A stretch of 64,000 nt of DNA from Bacteriovoracaceae bacterium (GCA_013141065.1 JABFRR010000008.1:1-64000); one strand, 5' to 3'; shown: positions 44,051 to 53,990, counted from the first letter of the stretch. The notes: generated from the sequence alone by a model not told the origin. A program made the numbers and translations.

Positions 44051-44237
44051 TTTTTGTCCTTATTCTTAGAAAAACTCTTTGAATTTCATCATATTTTAAA
44101 AGGAAATTTTAAACTTATTTCACACACATTTACCAATGAAAAACATCACCACAGGTTAGACCCTAATGATTTGACGACTTAGAAGGAAGTTTTTACCGAG
44201 ACTTTCTCTTTTTTCCACGGCGAGTTAAGATCAAAGG

Positions 44238-44561
44238 ATGAACGGAGCAGACCAACATTTACCACCCTCTGAAAAAATCAATGAACTAAGCCTTGCTTTA
44301 GCTGAAGCAGAAACAAAAATAGCACAATTCCAACTTCTTTTGTCAGAGATGGCCCTTGAACATAATTCACAACAAAGCCAACTCATTCATGATTTTGCTA
44401 GTCCACTCCAAATAATTTCGATGAGCCTTGAATCTGTCATATCTAAAAATCCTGATCCAATTTTTGAAACAATGAAAAGGGCCGCTGATAAAATGACTAA
44501 AGTCTTGTCGACCGCCAGACAAATGAAGCTTCAATTATCTAAAAAAACTACAACTGTTTAA
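44238..44561 (+). CDS. Stand-alone histidine-kinase dimerisation (DHp)-like protein
   Basis: The 107-aa protein is helical throughout. The stretch QLIHDFASPLQIISMSLE (about 52-70) resembles the HisKA H-box with His in the HDFASPL context, but no ATPase domain follows. It could be a phosphotransfer or decoy partner for a kinase encoded elsewhere. No sign of truncation: a normal start, a stop, and 76 bp to the next gene. Confidence 0.55.
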   Translation: MNGADQHLPPSEKINELSLALAEAETKIAQFQLLLSEMALEHNSQQSQLIHDFASPLQIISMSLESVISKNPDPIFETMKRAADKMTKVLSTARQMKLQLSKKTTTV

Positions 44562-44637
44562 CACCCCTTTAGTTGATCAAAGTATTCCAACAATTTTAAA
44601 AGTTGATAATTTTTCAACTTCACTTAGGATTAAGTCT

Positions 44638-45036
44638 ATGGAGATACGATTAATTACTGTTAGAGAAGATTTTGAAAAAGCTTTTAAACTTCTAGATCAT
44701 CAAGCCTATCCACTTTCCTTCTACGAATATTTTTTGAAGCATGATCTTTATTCACAAAATGATGCTCTAAAACTCATTGGATTATTTGAAGAAAATGAAT
44801 GCGTCGGAACAATTAGTTATAGAATTAAAAAATGTCAGTACCTAGGTAGAATTTTAGAAATTAATGAAATTCATCACAAAGGAATAAAGGCTTATAAAAA
44901 GCTTATGGATTTTTTAGACGTGATTGCCTCTGAAGAATCATGTAATTCTATAAAAATATGTAAAAATAAAGCGGAAAGAATGAATTATAGTATTTTCGAT
45001 CGAATGGAAAATTATTTCAAAAATCTCTCGTTTTAA
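44638..45036 (+). CDS. Small GNAT-like or hypothetical protein
   Basis: The 132-aa protein has an N-terminal LITVREDFEKAFKLLD, central CVGTISYRIKKCQYLGRILEINEI and KAYKKLMDFLDVIASEESCNSIKICKNKAER. The beta-alpha alternation resembles a shortened GNAT fold, but the acetyl-CoA loop is not clear. Convergent with the next gene by 6 nt. Confidence 0.5.
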   Translation: MEIRLITVREDFEKAFKLLDHQAYPLSFYEYFLKHDLYSQNDALKLIGLFEENECVGTISYRIKKCQYLGRILEINEIHHKGIKAYKKLMDFLDVIASEESCNSIKICKNKAERMNYSIFDRMENYFKNLSF

Positions 45037-45042
45037 GTTTTT

Positions 45043-45438
45043 TTAAATTTCTTTAAAATTCAAAGAAAGATTCAATTTTTTATCAGTTCCAGGAATGTAA
45101 AAATTAGCGGAATTGGTATAAAAAGTAGTTATTGTTTGTGGCTTCCCAATAATTTTTTTGGCTTCATCTATCAATTTCAAATCAATTTGTATGGGACTAA
45201 CAAGGCTTCCATTGACTGAAATTTGTGGAACTTTTTTTAAATTAATGACGATTTTATTTTTAAAGCCTTCATGAATAATAATTATATCTTTATCAAACTC
45301 TGATTTTATTTGCTTAGTTGTTTGAATTTTCTCACTGCCAATCAATTGATTTATCGTAACGTTTAAATTGATTTGGCAAAAGGCAAATGATGAATATGCA
45401 AAAGTGAAAATAACTAAAAGCAATTTTGAGAATTTCAA
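45043..45438 (-). CDS. Secreted hypothetical protein with TTG start
   Basis: The protein has about 131 aa. GGAGG lies 5 nt before a TTG at 45438, and the resulting N-terminus KFSKLLLVIFTFAYSSFAFC is a good signal peptide. A longer in-frame start (45495) would place 19 non-signal residues in front. The mature protein is beta-rich. No family is recognised. Confidence 0.6.
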   Translation of the reverse strand: MKFSKLLLVIFTFAYSSFAFCQINLNVTINQLIGSEKIQTTKQIKSEFDKDIIIIHEGFKNKIVINLKKVPQISVNGSLVSPIQIDLKLIDEAKKIIGKPQTITTFYTNSANFYIPGTDKKLNLSLNFKEI

Positions 45439-45502
45439 AAGATCCTCCAAGTTTGGGTACTCAATTGTAACCAAACCTAGAGGATAATAAAACAAGGTTT
45501 TT

Positions 45503-46447
45503 TTAAATTTGTGGTTTTGGCAACTTTTTATTTTTCTTAGGAAAATAAATAGAAGCTAAAATAGAAGCTAACAGTAATGTGAAAATAACTCCGACTGAGA
45601 TAATTGTAGGCATGTGAAACCAAGGTGAAATAATCATTTTCACACCCACGAAAACGAGTATTCCCGCCAGAGCATAATTAATATATTCAAACATTTCCAT
45701 CACACCATTGAGTGCGAAGTAGAGTGACCTTAGACCTAAAATGGCAAAAACGTTAGAAGTAAAGACGATATATGGATCTGAAGTAATCGCCAAAACTGCC
45801 GGAATTGAGTCTACTGCAAAAATAATATCTGTCGTTTCAATCATTACCAATACTAGAAATAAAGGTGTAAACACTTTTTTTCCATTAAGAATAGTTCGAA
45901 ATTTTTCACCATCAAAATTTGGTGATATTTTGGCAAATTTCTTAATAAATCTAATTAGTGGATTGGCTTCAATTTCAATCGTTTTTTCTTCTTCTCTAAG
46001 CATCTTAAGTCCAGTGATAACCAAAAAACCACCGAAGACGTAAATCATCCAATTAAATTTTTGTATTAACGCCACTCCTGCGAAAATAAAAATAATCCTG
46101 AAAACTAAAGCACCGAGGACTCCCCAAAATAAAACTCGATGTTGGTATTGAGGCGGAACACGAAAGTAACTAAAAATGAGTGAGATAACAAAAATATTAT
46201 CAACACTTAAAGATTTTTCGATTACATAACCAGATAAAAACTCTAGACCTTTTTGCTCACCCATCGAGTGAAAAATCCAAGCATTAAACATCAAAGAGAG
46301 TGTGATCCAAATGGCAGTCCATGCCAGGGATTCTTTAATGGAAACCTTATGAGATTTTTTGTGAAAAACCCCTAAGTCCAAAACTAACATAAAGCCAATA
46401 ATGGCAGCAAAAGCAGCCCATTCCCAAATCGAGTGTACCCCAAGCAT
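45503..46447 (-). CDS. TerC/Alx family membrane protein
   Basis: The 314-aa protein has about nine membrane segments. Conserved acidic motifs are LVLDLGVF near the start, EKSLSVDNIFVI (about 78-90) and ETTDIIFAVDSIPAV (about 205-219), the TerC/Alx signature implicated in metal-ion (Mn2+) export. It lies downstream of the baeRF gene, with only 42 bp between. No yybP-ykoY-type riboswitch fits in that gap. Confidence 0.9.
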   Translation of the reverse strand: MLGVHSIWEWAAFAAIIGFMLVLDLGVFHKKSHKVSIKESLAWTAIWITLSLMFNAWIFHSMGEQKGLEFLSGYVIEKSLSVDNIFVISLIFSYFRVPPQYQHRVLFWGVLGALVFRIIFIFAGVALIQKFNWMIYVFGGFLVITGLKMLREEEKTIEIEANPLIRFIKKFAKISPNFDGEKFRTILNGKKVFTPLFLVLVMIETTDIIFAVDSIPAVLAITSDPYIVFTSNVFAILGLRSLYFALNGVMEMFEYINYALAGILVFVGVKMIISPWFHMPTIISVGVIFTLLLASILASIYFPKKNKKLPKPQI

Positions 46448-46489
46448 CTTTCAGACTCCTCTGTCTTATTTTATTGTTAACATTCTTTA

Positions 46490-47599
46490 TTAAATACAAG
46501 CAGCTTTGGCCACTCCATGACTCACTGGCTCATTAGACAAGTGAGACAAATCGGAAACAATTGCAATGGCAAAATCCCCATTAAGATTGGGAATTTCTTT
46601 AACCACGACTACTTCACCATTTCTTTCTAAAACAATTTGGCATAGATCGTCTAATATATCATCATCATGTGAGTTAATTTGTCTAGGTGAAATAAAAATT
46701 TCACCTGTATCTTTGTTAATTGAACCCCAAATATATTTATTCTCGACAACTATCAATTTCGTTATTTTTCCTAATACTGCACTTTGAGCAATTTGCTCTA
46801 AATCAGTTACAATTCTGTTTCGGTATATAGCATTTTCCAAATCACTCACAGCACTTTTGGTCTTTAGTTCATAATATGGATGTAGAATTTGATAGACCTT
46901 TTCTCTCAATTCGATTGCTTTAATTTTTTCCACATTTCCTACTACGGATTCTTTTATCAACATGGACTGATTAAGCAATTTTTTCATAGTCCCCAAATGA
47001 GACTTAACTCCGGCTAAAACGATTGGTAAACGATAAGAATTGAATAATTTATTGAGCTCACGGGATGCATTTAAAAAGAACTCTGCTGCTTCTTTTTTAT
47101 TTTTCCCTTCGCTTCCAGGTTCATTTCGGTAGGAGTCAATTTTCACTAAATGCCCATTATATTCAATTAAAACATTAATTGCCCTTGAAGTCATAGTCAC
47201 TATTAAAAAGCCATTAACATTATTTTTAATTTTAATTAAGGGTTTAATATGGAAACTATCTGCAACTACGACTAAATCATGAATAGGGGTTTGAAACTTA
47301 ATATAACCAACTTGTCCATCAAAAGAATCTTCCGAGTAAAAAAGCGCGATCCCCGTATCGAGAGAATCTAATTTTTCGGAAAAATTTACTGATGTAAGTT
47401 TCGAAATAAGATTATCAACGGACACTCTTGGATAATCTTTCAATAAGTATAATTCTGCTTTGCTTAAGGATTCTTTCCAGCGATCTTGTATCGACTTTGG
47501 GTCATGTATTGAATCTATTCTTGATAGATAAATAGAGAACATAGGTCCTTTACTTGTTATATTAAGTGCCTTTAAATTTTTAATATCTAATTCTGTCAT
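46490..47599 (-). CDS. Bacterial archaeo-eukaryotic release factor-like protein (baeRF)
   Basis: The 369-aa protein has the C-terminal pattern NSHDDDILDDLCQIVLERNGEVVVVKE (in spaced form DDDILDDLC.IVL..NGEVVVV), a hallmark of the baeRF family related to eRF1/Pelota. The GGQ-type peptide-release loop is not obvious. Possible roles are ribosome rescue or stress response; unproven. It is divergent from the LysR-type gene, which may control it. Confidence 0.7.
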   Translation of the reverse strand: MTELDIKNLKALNITSKGPMFSIYLSRIDSIHDPKSIQDRWKESLSKAELYLLKDYPRVSVDNLISKLTSVNFSEKLDSLDTGIALFYSEDSFDGQVGYIKFQTPIHDLVVVADSFHIKPLIKIKNNVNGFLIVTMTSRAINVLIEYNGHLVKIDSYRNEPGSEGKNKKEAAEFFLNASRELNKLFNSYRLPIVLAGVKSHLGTMKKLLNQSMLIKESVVGNVEKIKAIELREKVYQILHPYYELKTKSAVSDLENAIYRNRIVTDLEQIAQSAVLGKITKLIVVENKYIWGSINKDTGEIFISPRQINSHDDDILDDLCQIVLERNGEVVVVKEIPNLNGDFAIAIVSDLSHLSNEPVSHGVAKAACI

Positions 47600-47675
47600 A
47601 TATCATCCTCCAAAAGTATTCGTAGTGATATATTAAGATATTTACATGTTTTAATAAAATTGATATTTAAGTCAT

Positions 47676-47700
47676 AATCGTTCGATTTAAACGAATGATT
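47676..47700. promoter_or_regulatory. Candidate LysR-type operator
   Basis: An imperfect 25-bp palindrome (AATC.TTCG..TTAAACGAA.GATT) between the divergent baeRF and LysR-type genes. TTCG and CGAA lie symmetrically, as in LTTR boxes. Confidence 0.55.
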
Positions 47701-47733
47701 ACAAAAAAGAGAAAGACATTAGTGAGGTTGAAT

Positions 47734-48609
47734 ATGAAGTGGCTCAATTATCATCATTTAATTTATTTTAGAGAAATTGCCAATGAAGGAAGTATTTCTA
47801 AAGCTTCAGAAAAACTACTTATTGGACAACCTGCGCTTAGTGCTCAACTTAAACAGCTTGAAGACCAATTAGGTATTATACTTTTTGAAAGAAAAAACAG
47901 AAAACTTATTCTCACAGATGCTGGTAAGGTCGCATTAAAATATGCAAATGAAATTGGCCAACTAGGTCAAGAGCTCATACAAGTCATTAACGATAAATCC
48001 TATTCAAATAAAACACCATTTAGACTTGGCGCTCTTGATAGTGTACCAAAACAAATAGTGTGGGAGATCGTACAAAAAGCTAGGAACGCCAACGATTGCT
48101 TTGTTAGTATTGTTGAAGGAAATCAAGAAGAATTAACAACAGAGCTCTTATCACGAAATATTGATTGTTTCATTTCAAATCATTCTGGTGATATTTCAAA
48201 AGATAAAAATATGAACAGCAAATCCTTTGTTAAAGCCCCAGTCTCAATTTATGGGGCCAAGCAATTTCTTTCTTGTAAAACTAATTTTCCCAAATCACTC
48301 AATAATCAACCAATGATACTGCCAACACATCATTCAAAATTAAGGCATGACCTAGATTATTTTTTTGATTCAAAAAAAATTAAAATCCTCAGTGAACTTG
48401 AAACTGAAGATACTTCATTAATGAAAATCTTCGCGGCTCAAGGTGCTGGACTCGCTGCTTTGCCAGATATAGCTGCACTCGACCTAGTTCGCAATTCTAC
48501 TTTGTACAAAATTGGAACTCTTCCAAACGTCAAAGAGGAGTATTGGCTAATAAGTACAAAACGGACAATTGATAACCCTATAGCTTCTTTACTTATGAAG
48601 TCGATTTAA
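47734..48609 (+). CDS. LysR-family regulator, NhaR-like
   Basis: The protein has about 291 aa. The N-terminal winged helix-turn-helix MKWLNYHHLIYFREIANEGSISKASEKL, QPALSAQLKQLEDQLGIILFER is typical of LTTRs, and the NYHHLIYFR start is NhaR-like. The C-terminal effector domain follows. I chose the ATG at 47734, which has GAGG 6 nt upstream. The divergent baeRF-TerC operon is its probable target. The NhaR likeness suggests a response to Na+ or alkaline pH, not tested here. Confidence 0.85.
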   Translation: MKWLNYHHLIYFREIANEGSISKASEKLLIGQPALSAQLKQLEDQLGIILFERKNRKLILTDAGKVALKYANEIGQLGQELIQVINDKSYSNKTPFRLGALDSVPKQIVWEIVQKARNANDCFVSIVEGNQEELTTELLSRNIDCFISNHSGDISKDKNMNSKSFVKAPVSIYGAKQFLSCKTNFPKSLNNQPMILPTHHSKLRHDLDYFFDSKKIKILSELETEDTSLMKIFAAQGAGLAALPDIAALDLVRNSTLYKIGTLPNVKEEYWLISTKRTIDNPIASLLMKSI

Positions 48610-48612
48610 AAT

Positions 48613-49200
48613 ATGAATAGCAGTGATCTCATCAGTAATTTAATTGAATTTGGTTGGCATACTGAAGACAATTTTCTTACCACAACACACTGCCATGAAC
48701 TTATTAAAGATCAAAAGCATTGGAAGTCTGCAGCAATTGGCACGGGAGCCAAAAAAGCACTACATCAGGAAATTAGAAATGATGAAATTGCTTGGATCTC
48801 AGCAGAAGAAGCAAGCAAAGCACAGAAAAAATTTCTCTTGCTGATGGATCTTTTACAAGTTCATTTAAATCGTGAGCTCTACCTAGGACTTAAGGAATTT
48901 GAATGTCATTTTGCCAAATACGAAAAAGGTGGTTTTTACAAAAAACACCTTGATCAACATCAAGGTTCCAAAAATAGAATTTTAAGTTGCATTGTTTACC
49001 TCAATAAATTAAACAATGGTGGCGAGCTGGTTATTTATAATAAAAATAATATTGAAAGTGTTGATAAAATAATTCAACCCAAGCCCGGCAAACTAGTCTG
49101 CTTTTTAAGTGACCAAATTTTTCATGAAGTCTTACCAACTGATGAAGAACGCTTGTCACTGACAGGGTGGTTTAGGGCGAATAGTTCTCTCATTTTATGA
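48613..49200 (+). CDS. 2-oxoglutarate/Fe(II)-dependent oxygenase (P4H-like)
   Basis: The 195-aa protein has the iron-binding triad in KKHLDQHQG (His-x-Asp, about 113-118) and IFHEVLPT (distal His, about 174), with a following Arg (EERLSLTGW). The substrate is unknown; family members hydroxylate proteins or small molecules. It lies 3 nt after the regulator and overlaps the next gene by 4 nt. Confidence 0.85.
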   Translation: MNSSDLISNLIEFGWHTEDNFLTTTHCHELIKDQKHWKSAAIGTGAKKALHQEIRNDEIAWISAEEASKAQKKFLLLMDLLQVHLNRELYLGLKEFECHFAKYEKGGFYKKHLDQHQGSKNRILSCIVYLNKLNNGGELVIYNKNNIESVDKIIQPKPGKLVCFLSDQIFHEVLPTDEERLSLTGWFRANSSLIL

Positions 49201-49847
49201 AAATAAAAATTCTTGCCAATCTAATCTATTACTTTGTGAAGGCACTTAACTTTACCTATCGCTATGAGTTCATAGGCCTTGAACACAAATCTCAAGCACG
49301 AGCATTTAGCAGCAAGCGTGCATACGTATATGCTCTTTGGCATCAAAATCTCATTGGTGCGATTTTCTCACATATAAACGAACGCTTTTCCATGGTGATA
49401 TCAGAATCAGAAGATGGTGAATTGGTTGCAGTGACATGTCAGAAATTCGGTCATCTCCCTGCACGTGGAAGTTCAACAAGAGGTGGAAAAAAAGCTCTGA
49501 TTGAAATCGTCAGAAACATTTCAAATGGATTTCCCGGTGCTTTAACAGTTGATGGCCCCAAGGGTCCGGCAAAAGAAGTTAAGCCTGGAATTATTGAAAT
49601 AGCGAAGCTGACCCAAGTTCCAATTTTGCCGCTTTCTCCCTATAGCAATAATCATTGGGTTATTAAAAAAAGCTGGGATCAATTTAGAGTTCCACGGCCA
49701 TTTAGCAAGATTGCCGTTGTTATTGGAGCACCTATTAAGATAGATCGCAATTTGCCAAAAGAGCAGTATGAAGATTACTCATACATTATTAAATCTAAGC
49801 TTGAACAAGGAGAATCTTTAGCCAAAGCTTATTTTGAAAAAAATTAA
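49197..49847 (+). CDS. DUF374 family acyltransferase (lysophospholipid-type)
   Basis: The 216-aa protein has ALWHQNLIGAI with HQN in place of HxxxxD, ARGSSTRGGKKAL and TVDGPKGPAKEVKPGII, as in DUF374 proteins related to LPLAT/LpxL acyltransferases. It is probably an envelope-lipid enzyme at the inner membrane. The start overlaps the oxygenase stop (ATGA), so they are coupled. Confidence 0.85.
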   Translation: MKIKILANLIYYFVKALNFTYRYEFIGLEHKSQARAFSSKRAYVYALWHQNLIGAIFSHINERFSMVISESEDGELVAVTCQKFGHLPARGSSTRGGKKALIEIVRNISNGFPGALTVDGPKGPAKEVKPGIIEIAKLTQVPILPLSPYSNNHWVIKKSWDQFRVPRPFSKIAVVIGAPIKIDRNLPKEQYEDYSYIIKSKLEQGESLAKAYFEKN

Positions 49848-51826
49848 TTTAAAAGTTCATTCATTGTGCCTTTTTGACAATTAAATTTCTCATAAATATC
49901 TTGAATACCTTTTGCCAATGCTCGTGATTTAGAAACATCCACCATTGATTTTCCAATATAAAAAGAGCCAAAAAATGGTTTAGTTAAGTAAAATTCTTTT
50001 TCTTCTGAAGACACCTCTAATCCTTTTAATTCTCTCAATGCCAGAAAAGAGGATTTATAATGTCTTTGAACTCTTTCAATAGGGCCGCTTGAAGCCGTAT
50101 GAACATCTTCATTAATAGTTCCATTATAATAATTTTTTACATCTGAATGAATAATATCTTTATTAGTTACAATGAAATCATAACCTTCTTGAACAATGTT
50201 ATCAGCTTGTTTAAAAAGTAATCTTAACTTTTGAGCATCTTGACATAGATACATTGATGAAAGTTTCTTAGTGTCATTTTTCTTAATCAAGTCAGAATAT
50301 TTTGACATGAACAAATTGTAACGTTCTTGAAATAACTTCACTTCATCGTAACTTTTGTAAGTTGTGTATTTTAGAAATTTATCCCCCCATTCTCCAAAAA
50401 GTTGAGAGCTTATTTTCTTATGATTATCTAAAATATTAAGCAAGTTTTCAGAACCATCATCTAATCCTGAATATTCATTAGGAGAAATTAAATTCCCAAG
50501 TCGCAATTCTATTTTTTTAATTTCACCTAACTTTACTAAGGCTGCTTGTTTTTTATTAGAAAGTTCCTTTGTACGCTCAGTTTTTGCCAATTGATTGTCT
50601 TTAGAAAGAGATTCTTCTTTTGAATTGATATCTGAAGATATTCTCATTAAGTGAAAGAGGATTTTTGCTCTGTGATTATCATTAAAGTCTTTTGCAGAAA
50701 TATTCATAGTTTCTGTAAAGCTACTCACGTCCAACGAATCAAACTTTTTTAAATCTTGGATAAATAAATCATCCAACATTGGAATTGAACTTAGATTGAG
50801 TGACTTATAATTTTTGAGTTGTAATACTAATGCATCATAATCACTTGCCAGCTTTGAAATCATCAGCAACTTTTGTGTTTCCGAAGGTAACTCTAATGAT
50901 TGGTTAATTCCAGTTTGTAAGTAAGTCTGTACCTTTACTAGTATTTTTTTAAGGTGAGATAAGTCACCCACGTTTTTTTCAAAATTCTTTTCATCAATTT
51001 GAGAGTGTTGTTTAGTAAGACTTATTAACTCTGCGTCCATGGCCTTAATTTCCAAAGTCATTTCTTCTGCTAGCTTTTTAGAGTCTTCATAATCCAGACG
51101 TGAACTGTTGTTTTCGATATCAAGAGCCCCTTGAACTTCGAGTTCACGACGTATTTCATAAAATGAACAGTTCAATTTTACAAAAGTTTGGCGATCAATA
51201 GGTTTTTCAAAATCAAAACGTTGTTTAAAAATTAAATCAATTAATCGAAGTGCTGATGAAATAATAAATCCACCACCTGCAATTATAAGCCCTAATTCAT
51301 TTCCAGCAAGGACTCCTAATTGAGTTGAGTCATAAATTAAATCTGCAGTCATTTCCAGGACTCGACCATCTTCCATACTGCACTGATTTTTTTTAAACAT
51401 TGTTGTAATGTTGGAAAAAAATGCAGAGAATTTTAAGCCACTTAAACTACCTGTAGAATTAGTAGAATTTTGACTAGTTGTTAAGCTCTCAGATAATATG
51501 CTCGAGAAAGTGCTTTCTCCAGTTATCATTTTTTGATTTTTTAATTCGTCTTGAATGCCCTTAATTGATTCTAAAACTTCGGCCATTTTATCATTGTCTT
51601 TTTTTAAACAATTACCCTTTAAAACATCTTTAATTGCTTCTGTTTTTGCAATTAAATCTGAAAATTTTTTTGATTCCAACGGACAAGATTTAGGCTTTAC
51701 GTAAATCGAACTATATTTTTTAATGAGCTGATCGGCACGGCCAACTTCCAAATCTTTTGAATAAGCACTCCAAGGCAAAACCGCAGATATTATTGCAATT
51801 AGAAATGAAAGGATAAAATGCATCAT
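49844..51826 (-). CDS. Large secreted helical protein, function unknown
   Basis: The 660-aa protein has a signal peptide (about 1-24, ending SAYSKDL) and is mostly alpha-helical or coiled-coil (for example 225-300 and 380-440), with a hydrophobic stretch near 170-195 (LGVLAGNELGLIIAGGGFIISSALRLI). Cys pairs near the start and end suggest disulfides. No family is recognised. It converges with the acyltransferase gene, overlapping by 4 nt. Confidence 0.65.
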   Translation of the reverse strand: MMHFILSFLIAIISAVLPWSAYSKDLEVGRADQLIKKYSSIYVKPKSCPLESKKFSDLIAKTEAIKDVLKGNCLKKDNDKMAEVLESIKGIQDELKNQKMITGESTFSSILSESLTTSQNSTNSTGSLSGLKFSAFFSNITTMFKKNQCSMEDGRVLEMTADLIYDSTQLGVLAGNELGLIIAGGGFIISSALRLIDLIFKQRFDFEKPIDRQTFVKLNCSFYEIRRELEVQGALDIENNSSRLDYEDSKKLAEEMTLEIKAMDAELISLTKQHSQIDEKNFEKNVGDLSHLKKILVKVQTYLQTGINQSLELPSETQKLLMISKLASDYDALVLQLKNYKSLNLSSIPMLDDLFIQDLKKFDSLDVSSFTETMNISAKDFNDNHRAKILFHLMRISSDINSKEESLSKDNQLAKTERTKELSNKKQAALVKLGEIKKIELRLGNLISPNEYSGLDDGSENLLNILDNHKKISSQLFGEWGDKFLKYTTYKSYDEVKLFQERYNLFMSKYSDLIKKNDTKKLSSMYLCQDAQKLRLLFKQADNIVQEGYDFIVTNKDIIHSDVKNYYNGTINEDVHTASSGPIERVQRHYKSSFLALRELKGLEVSSEEKEFYLTKPFFGSFYIGKSMVDVSKSRALAKGIQDIYEKFNCQKGTMNELLN

Positions 51827-51967
51827 AAAAAACCTCTTAAAAACAATATCTACTTCTAAATGTAGTTATTATTGCAATTAAGAGGCCTGTGAGAAATCTC
51901 AAAATTCTTAATACTTATAGGTTCAAAGTGTCCATTTCTATCTAATATTGTCTATTTATTGAACAGT

Positions 51968-52903
51968 TTATTTCGATGTAGGATTCATAAAGGCTTTTCT
52001 AATTTTTTGTCCACAAAGCATCGATTTTTGTCCAGCTCCAGCACTTAAATTTTTGCGTGCAATGATTCCATAGAATGATTTATTTTTGTCAACCCAAGGA
52101 TAAAAACCAAATGCTCCTGCACTTGAAAAAGCTCCATCGCCTTTTTTTGCATCATTTTCAACCCAATGAGAAAGTGAATAATCGTAATCAAGATCGCTGG
52201 CAATTGGTGAACTGATTGCGCTCTTTGGACAAAAAGCCGGTGAAGCGCAAATGGCATGCTTTCCAAGCATACGTCCTATGAAAAGTTGATTATTCATAAT
52301 GCTTCTTAAAAATTTGGCATATTCATTAGCACTCGTTTCAACGGCACCAGCAAGCTGAGGGCTAAAGTATTTTATATTGATTCCTAAAACTGAACTCATT
52401 TCGTGACCTAAAGATATATCATCAAGAGCGCCAAGCCCCATAACAACTCCTAATTTTTGTTGATGACCGCCGTTGTAATTAAATTTACCGATGTTTAAAA
52501 TAGTTTGATTGCCATTAGTTCCAGATTGCTGACAATCTTCTACTGTTAGAGATTGACCACACTTGGTGAATTGATCGTAACCCGAGCTAAAATTCAAAAG
52601 TCTTATTTGATAAGCTGAAAGCTGGCCTCGTAATTTTTCCACTGTATAAGCACCCATGATCCATTTAGAGGCTGAGGCGATGTCCATCTCTGTTAGGGCC
52701 TCTGGAGCATCGATACCAATTGAATCACCTAGGAGAGCGTGACTTTTATTGCCTAATTCATAATAGAAGGGTTGAATGGCCTTGCATTCTTCAGCCGATC
52801 TAGCAGCAGTATGCGCAGCTGTGATTCGATCATTAAGTGTTTGTGAGAAAGTGGTGTGTGAAGCTAGAGTTAAACCTAAAACGAGTAATATTTTATGTGA
52901 CAT
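51968..52903 (-). CDS. Secreted serine beta-lactamase-like hydrolase
   Basis: The 311-aa protein has a signal peptide (to about residue 20). The SxxK motif is in SASKWIMG (about 77-84), followed by a Tyr-containing segment (SSGYDQF) and a C-terminal GAFGFYPWVDKNKSFYGIIAR. This fits the penicillin-binding/beta-lactamase superfamily. The true substrate is unknown. Four or more Cys suggest disulfides. Confidence 0.7.
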   Translation of the reverse strand: MSHKILLVLGLTLASHTTFSQTLNDRITAAHTAARSAEECKAIQPFYYELGNKSHALLGDSIGIDAPEALTEMDIASASKWIMGAYTVEKLRGQLSAYQIRLLNFSSGYDQFTKCGQSLTVEDCQQSGTNGNQTILNIGKFNYNGGHQQKLGVVMGLGALDDISLGHEMSSVLGINIKYFSPQLAGAVETSANEYAKFLRSIMNNQLFIGRMLGKHAICASPAFCPKSAISSPIASDLDYDYSLSHWVENDAKKGDGAFSSAGAFGFYPWVDKNKSFYGIIARKNLSAGAGQKSMLCGQKIRKAFMNPTSK

Positions 52904-52972
52904 AAATCCTCCAAAAAATGTTCGTATTAATTGGACGGACGATGCCTATAAAAGTTTCGATTTATTTTAAAA

Positions 52973-53731
52973 TCAAGGCCAAGTGTTTGAATTGGCAAAG
53001 CTGGCCATGTCTTTTGCTATCCTTGCCAACTCACTTCCAAAGTCAGATACACAAGCCGATACAGTGAAGCCTTTTGTTAAATTGACAATAGTCTCGTATT
53101 GACTCCCCAAATAAGCTTCGTTATCTCCTATGTTTGATTGATCACAGTCCTTTAAATCCTTTCTCTTTAAAGCGCCATAAAAGCGAATCTTTTGATTTTG
53201 GTTCATGGATTGATTAAGCGTTTTTAAAAACGCTGGGGCGTCGTAAGCATCACCGAAGTCATATTGGCTTTGTTCTTTCTCATCAGAGATCATGATAATA
53301 ACGAGGTTTGAGTCTGTTCTTAAAAAACTTTTGTAGGAATCCAAAACGCGTTTTACGTTAAAGAAAACATATTCGCTTGCACTTCCGTACGTTCCCAATC
53401 TTTCAATCGAGCTTTGAAATAAATTTGTTATGTAATTAATTGTTTGAGGATCTCTAAAGTCATAATTTGAAGATTCGAAACTAGTGTCAAATCCTAGGTA
53501 AGGAGCGTCTTGGTAATCAGTAGAAATGAGTCCAATTTTCCAATCCAAATAAGGTTGTAAGGCAAATTGCTCAAGAAAAACTTTAGTATTCTTTACAATG
53601 TTTTGTTGAGTGGCCCCCATGCTTCCAGAATTATCTACAACAAATAGAACATCCATTTTCTGTTTCTTATTTTCTGCTTTTGCGAGGTCACAAAAAGTGA
53701 AGCAAAAAAAGAGGACTAACAAAAATTTCAT
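52973..53731 (-). CDS. Secreted von Willebrand factor A domain protein
   Basis: The protein has about 252 aa. It has a signal peptide, then LFVVDNSGSMG with the MIDAS DxSxS (about 30-36), and IIMISDEKEQ as the second metal-site region. It probably binds other proteins through a metal ion. I chose the ATG at 53731, which has GGTGG 5 nt upstream. Confidence 0.85.
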   Translation of the reverse strand: MKFLLVLFFCFTFCDLAKAENKKQKMDVLFVVDNSGSMGATQQNIVKNTKVFLEQFALQPYLDWKIGLISTDYQDAPYLGFDTSFESSNYDFRDPQTINYITNLFQSSIERLGTYGSASEYVFFNVKRVLDSYKSFLRTDSNLVIIMISDEKEQSQYDFGDAYDAPAFLKTLNQSMNQNQKIRFYGALKRKDLKDCDQSNIGDNEAYLGSQYETIVNLTKGFTVSACVSDFGSELARIAKDMASFANSNTWP

Positions 53732-53804
53732 AAATTCCACCAGTGTTAAAGTATGCGAAAATCATACTTTTAAAAATGGCAGTGTTCAAGAAAGGAATTA
53801 AAAT

Positions 53805-53990
53805 TTATTTATTCTCTGTTCTGGTAAAAGTACTTGTTGAGTTAATTTTTTGCAAGGACTCATCAAATTCTTTAGTTGCTATAATTTCCGTTAATTCCAT
53901 CTGGCGAGCTCGCTCTTTGTGGCTTTCAAACGAATTTCCGATGGAGTAAAAAGTGAATGAAAAACAAAATATAAAAAAAATTTTCTTCAT
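53805..53990 (-). CDS. Small secreted protein, 61 aa
   Basis: A signal peptide (MKKIFFIFCFSFTFYSIGNS) and a short charged helical mature part (about 40 aa). It lies 9 nt after the membrane protein gene and is probably co-transcribed. No family is recognised. Confidence 0.55.
   Translation of the reverse strand: MKKIFFIFCFSFTFYSIGNSFESHKERARQMELTEIIATKEFDESLQKINSTSTFTRTENK

Noticed and set aside
46448..46489. yybP-ykoY manganese riboswitch before the TerC gene
   Set aside because: The gap is only 42 bp, too short for this riboswitch, and no motif is visible.
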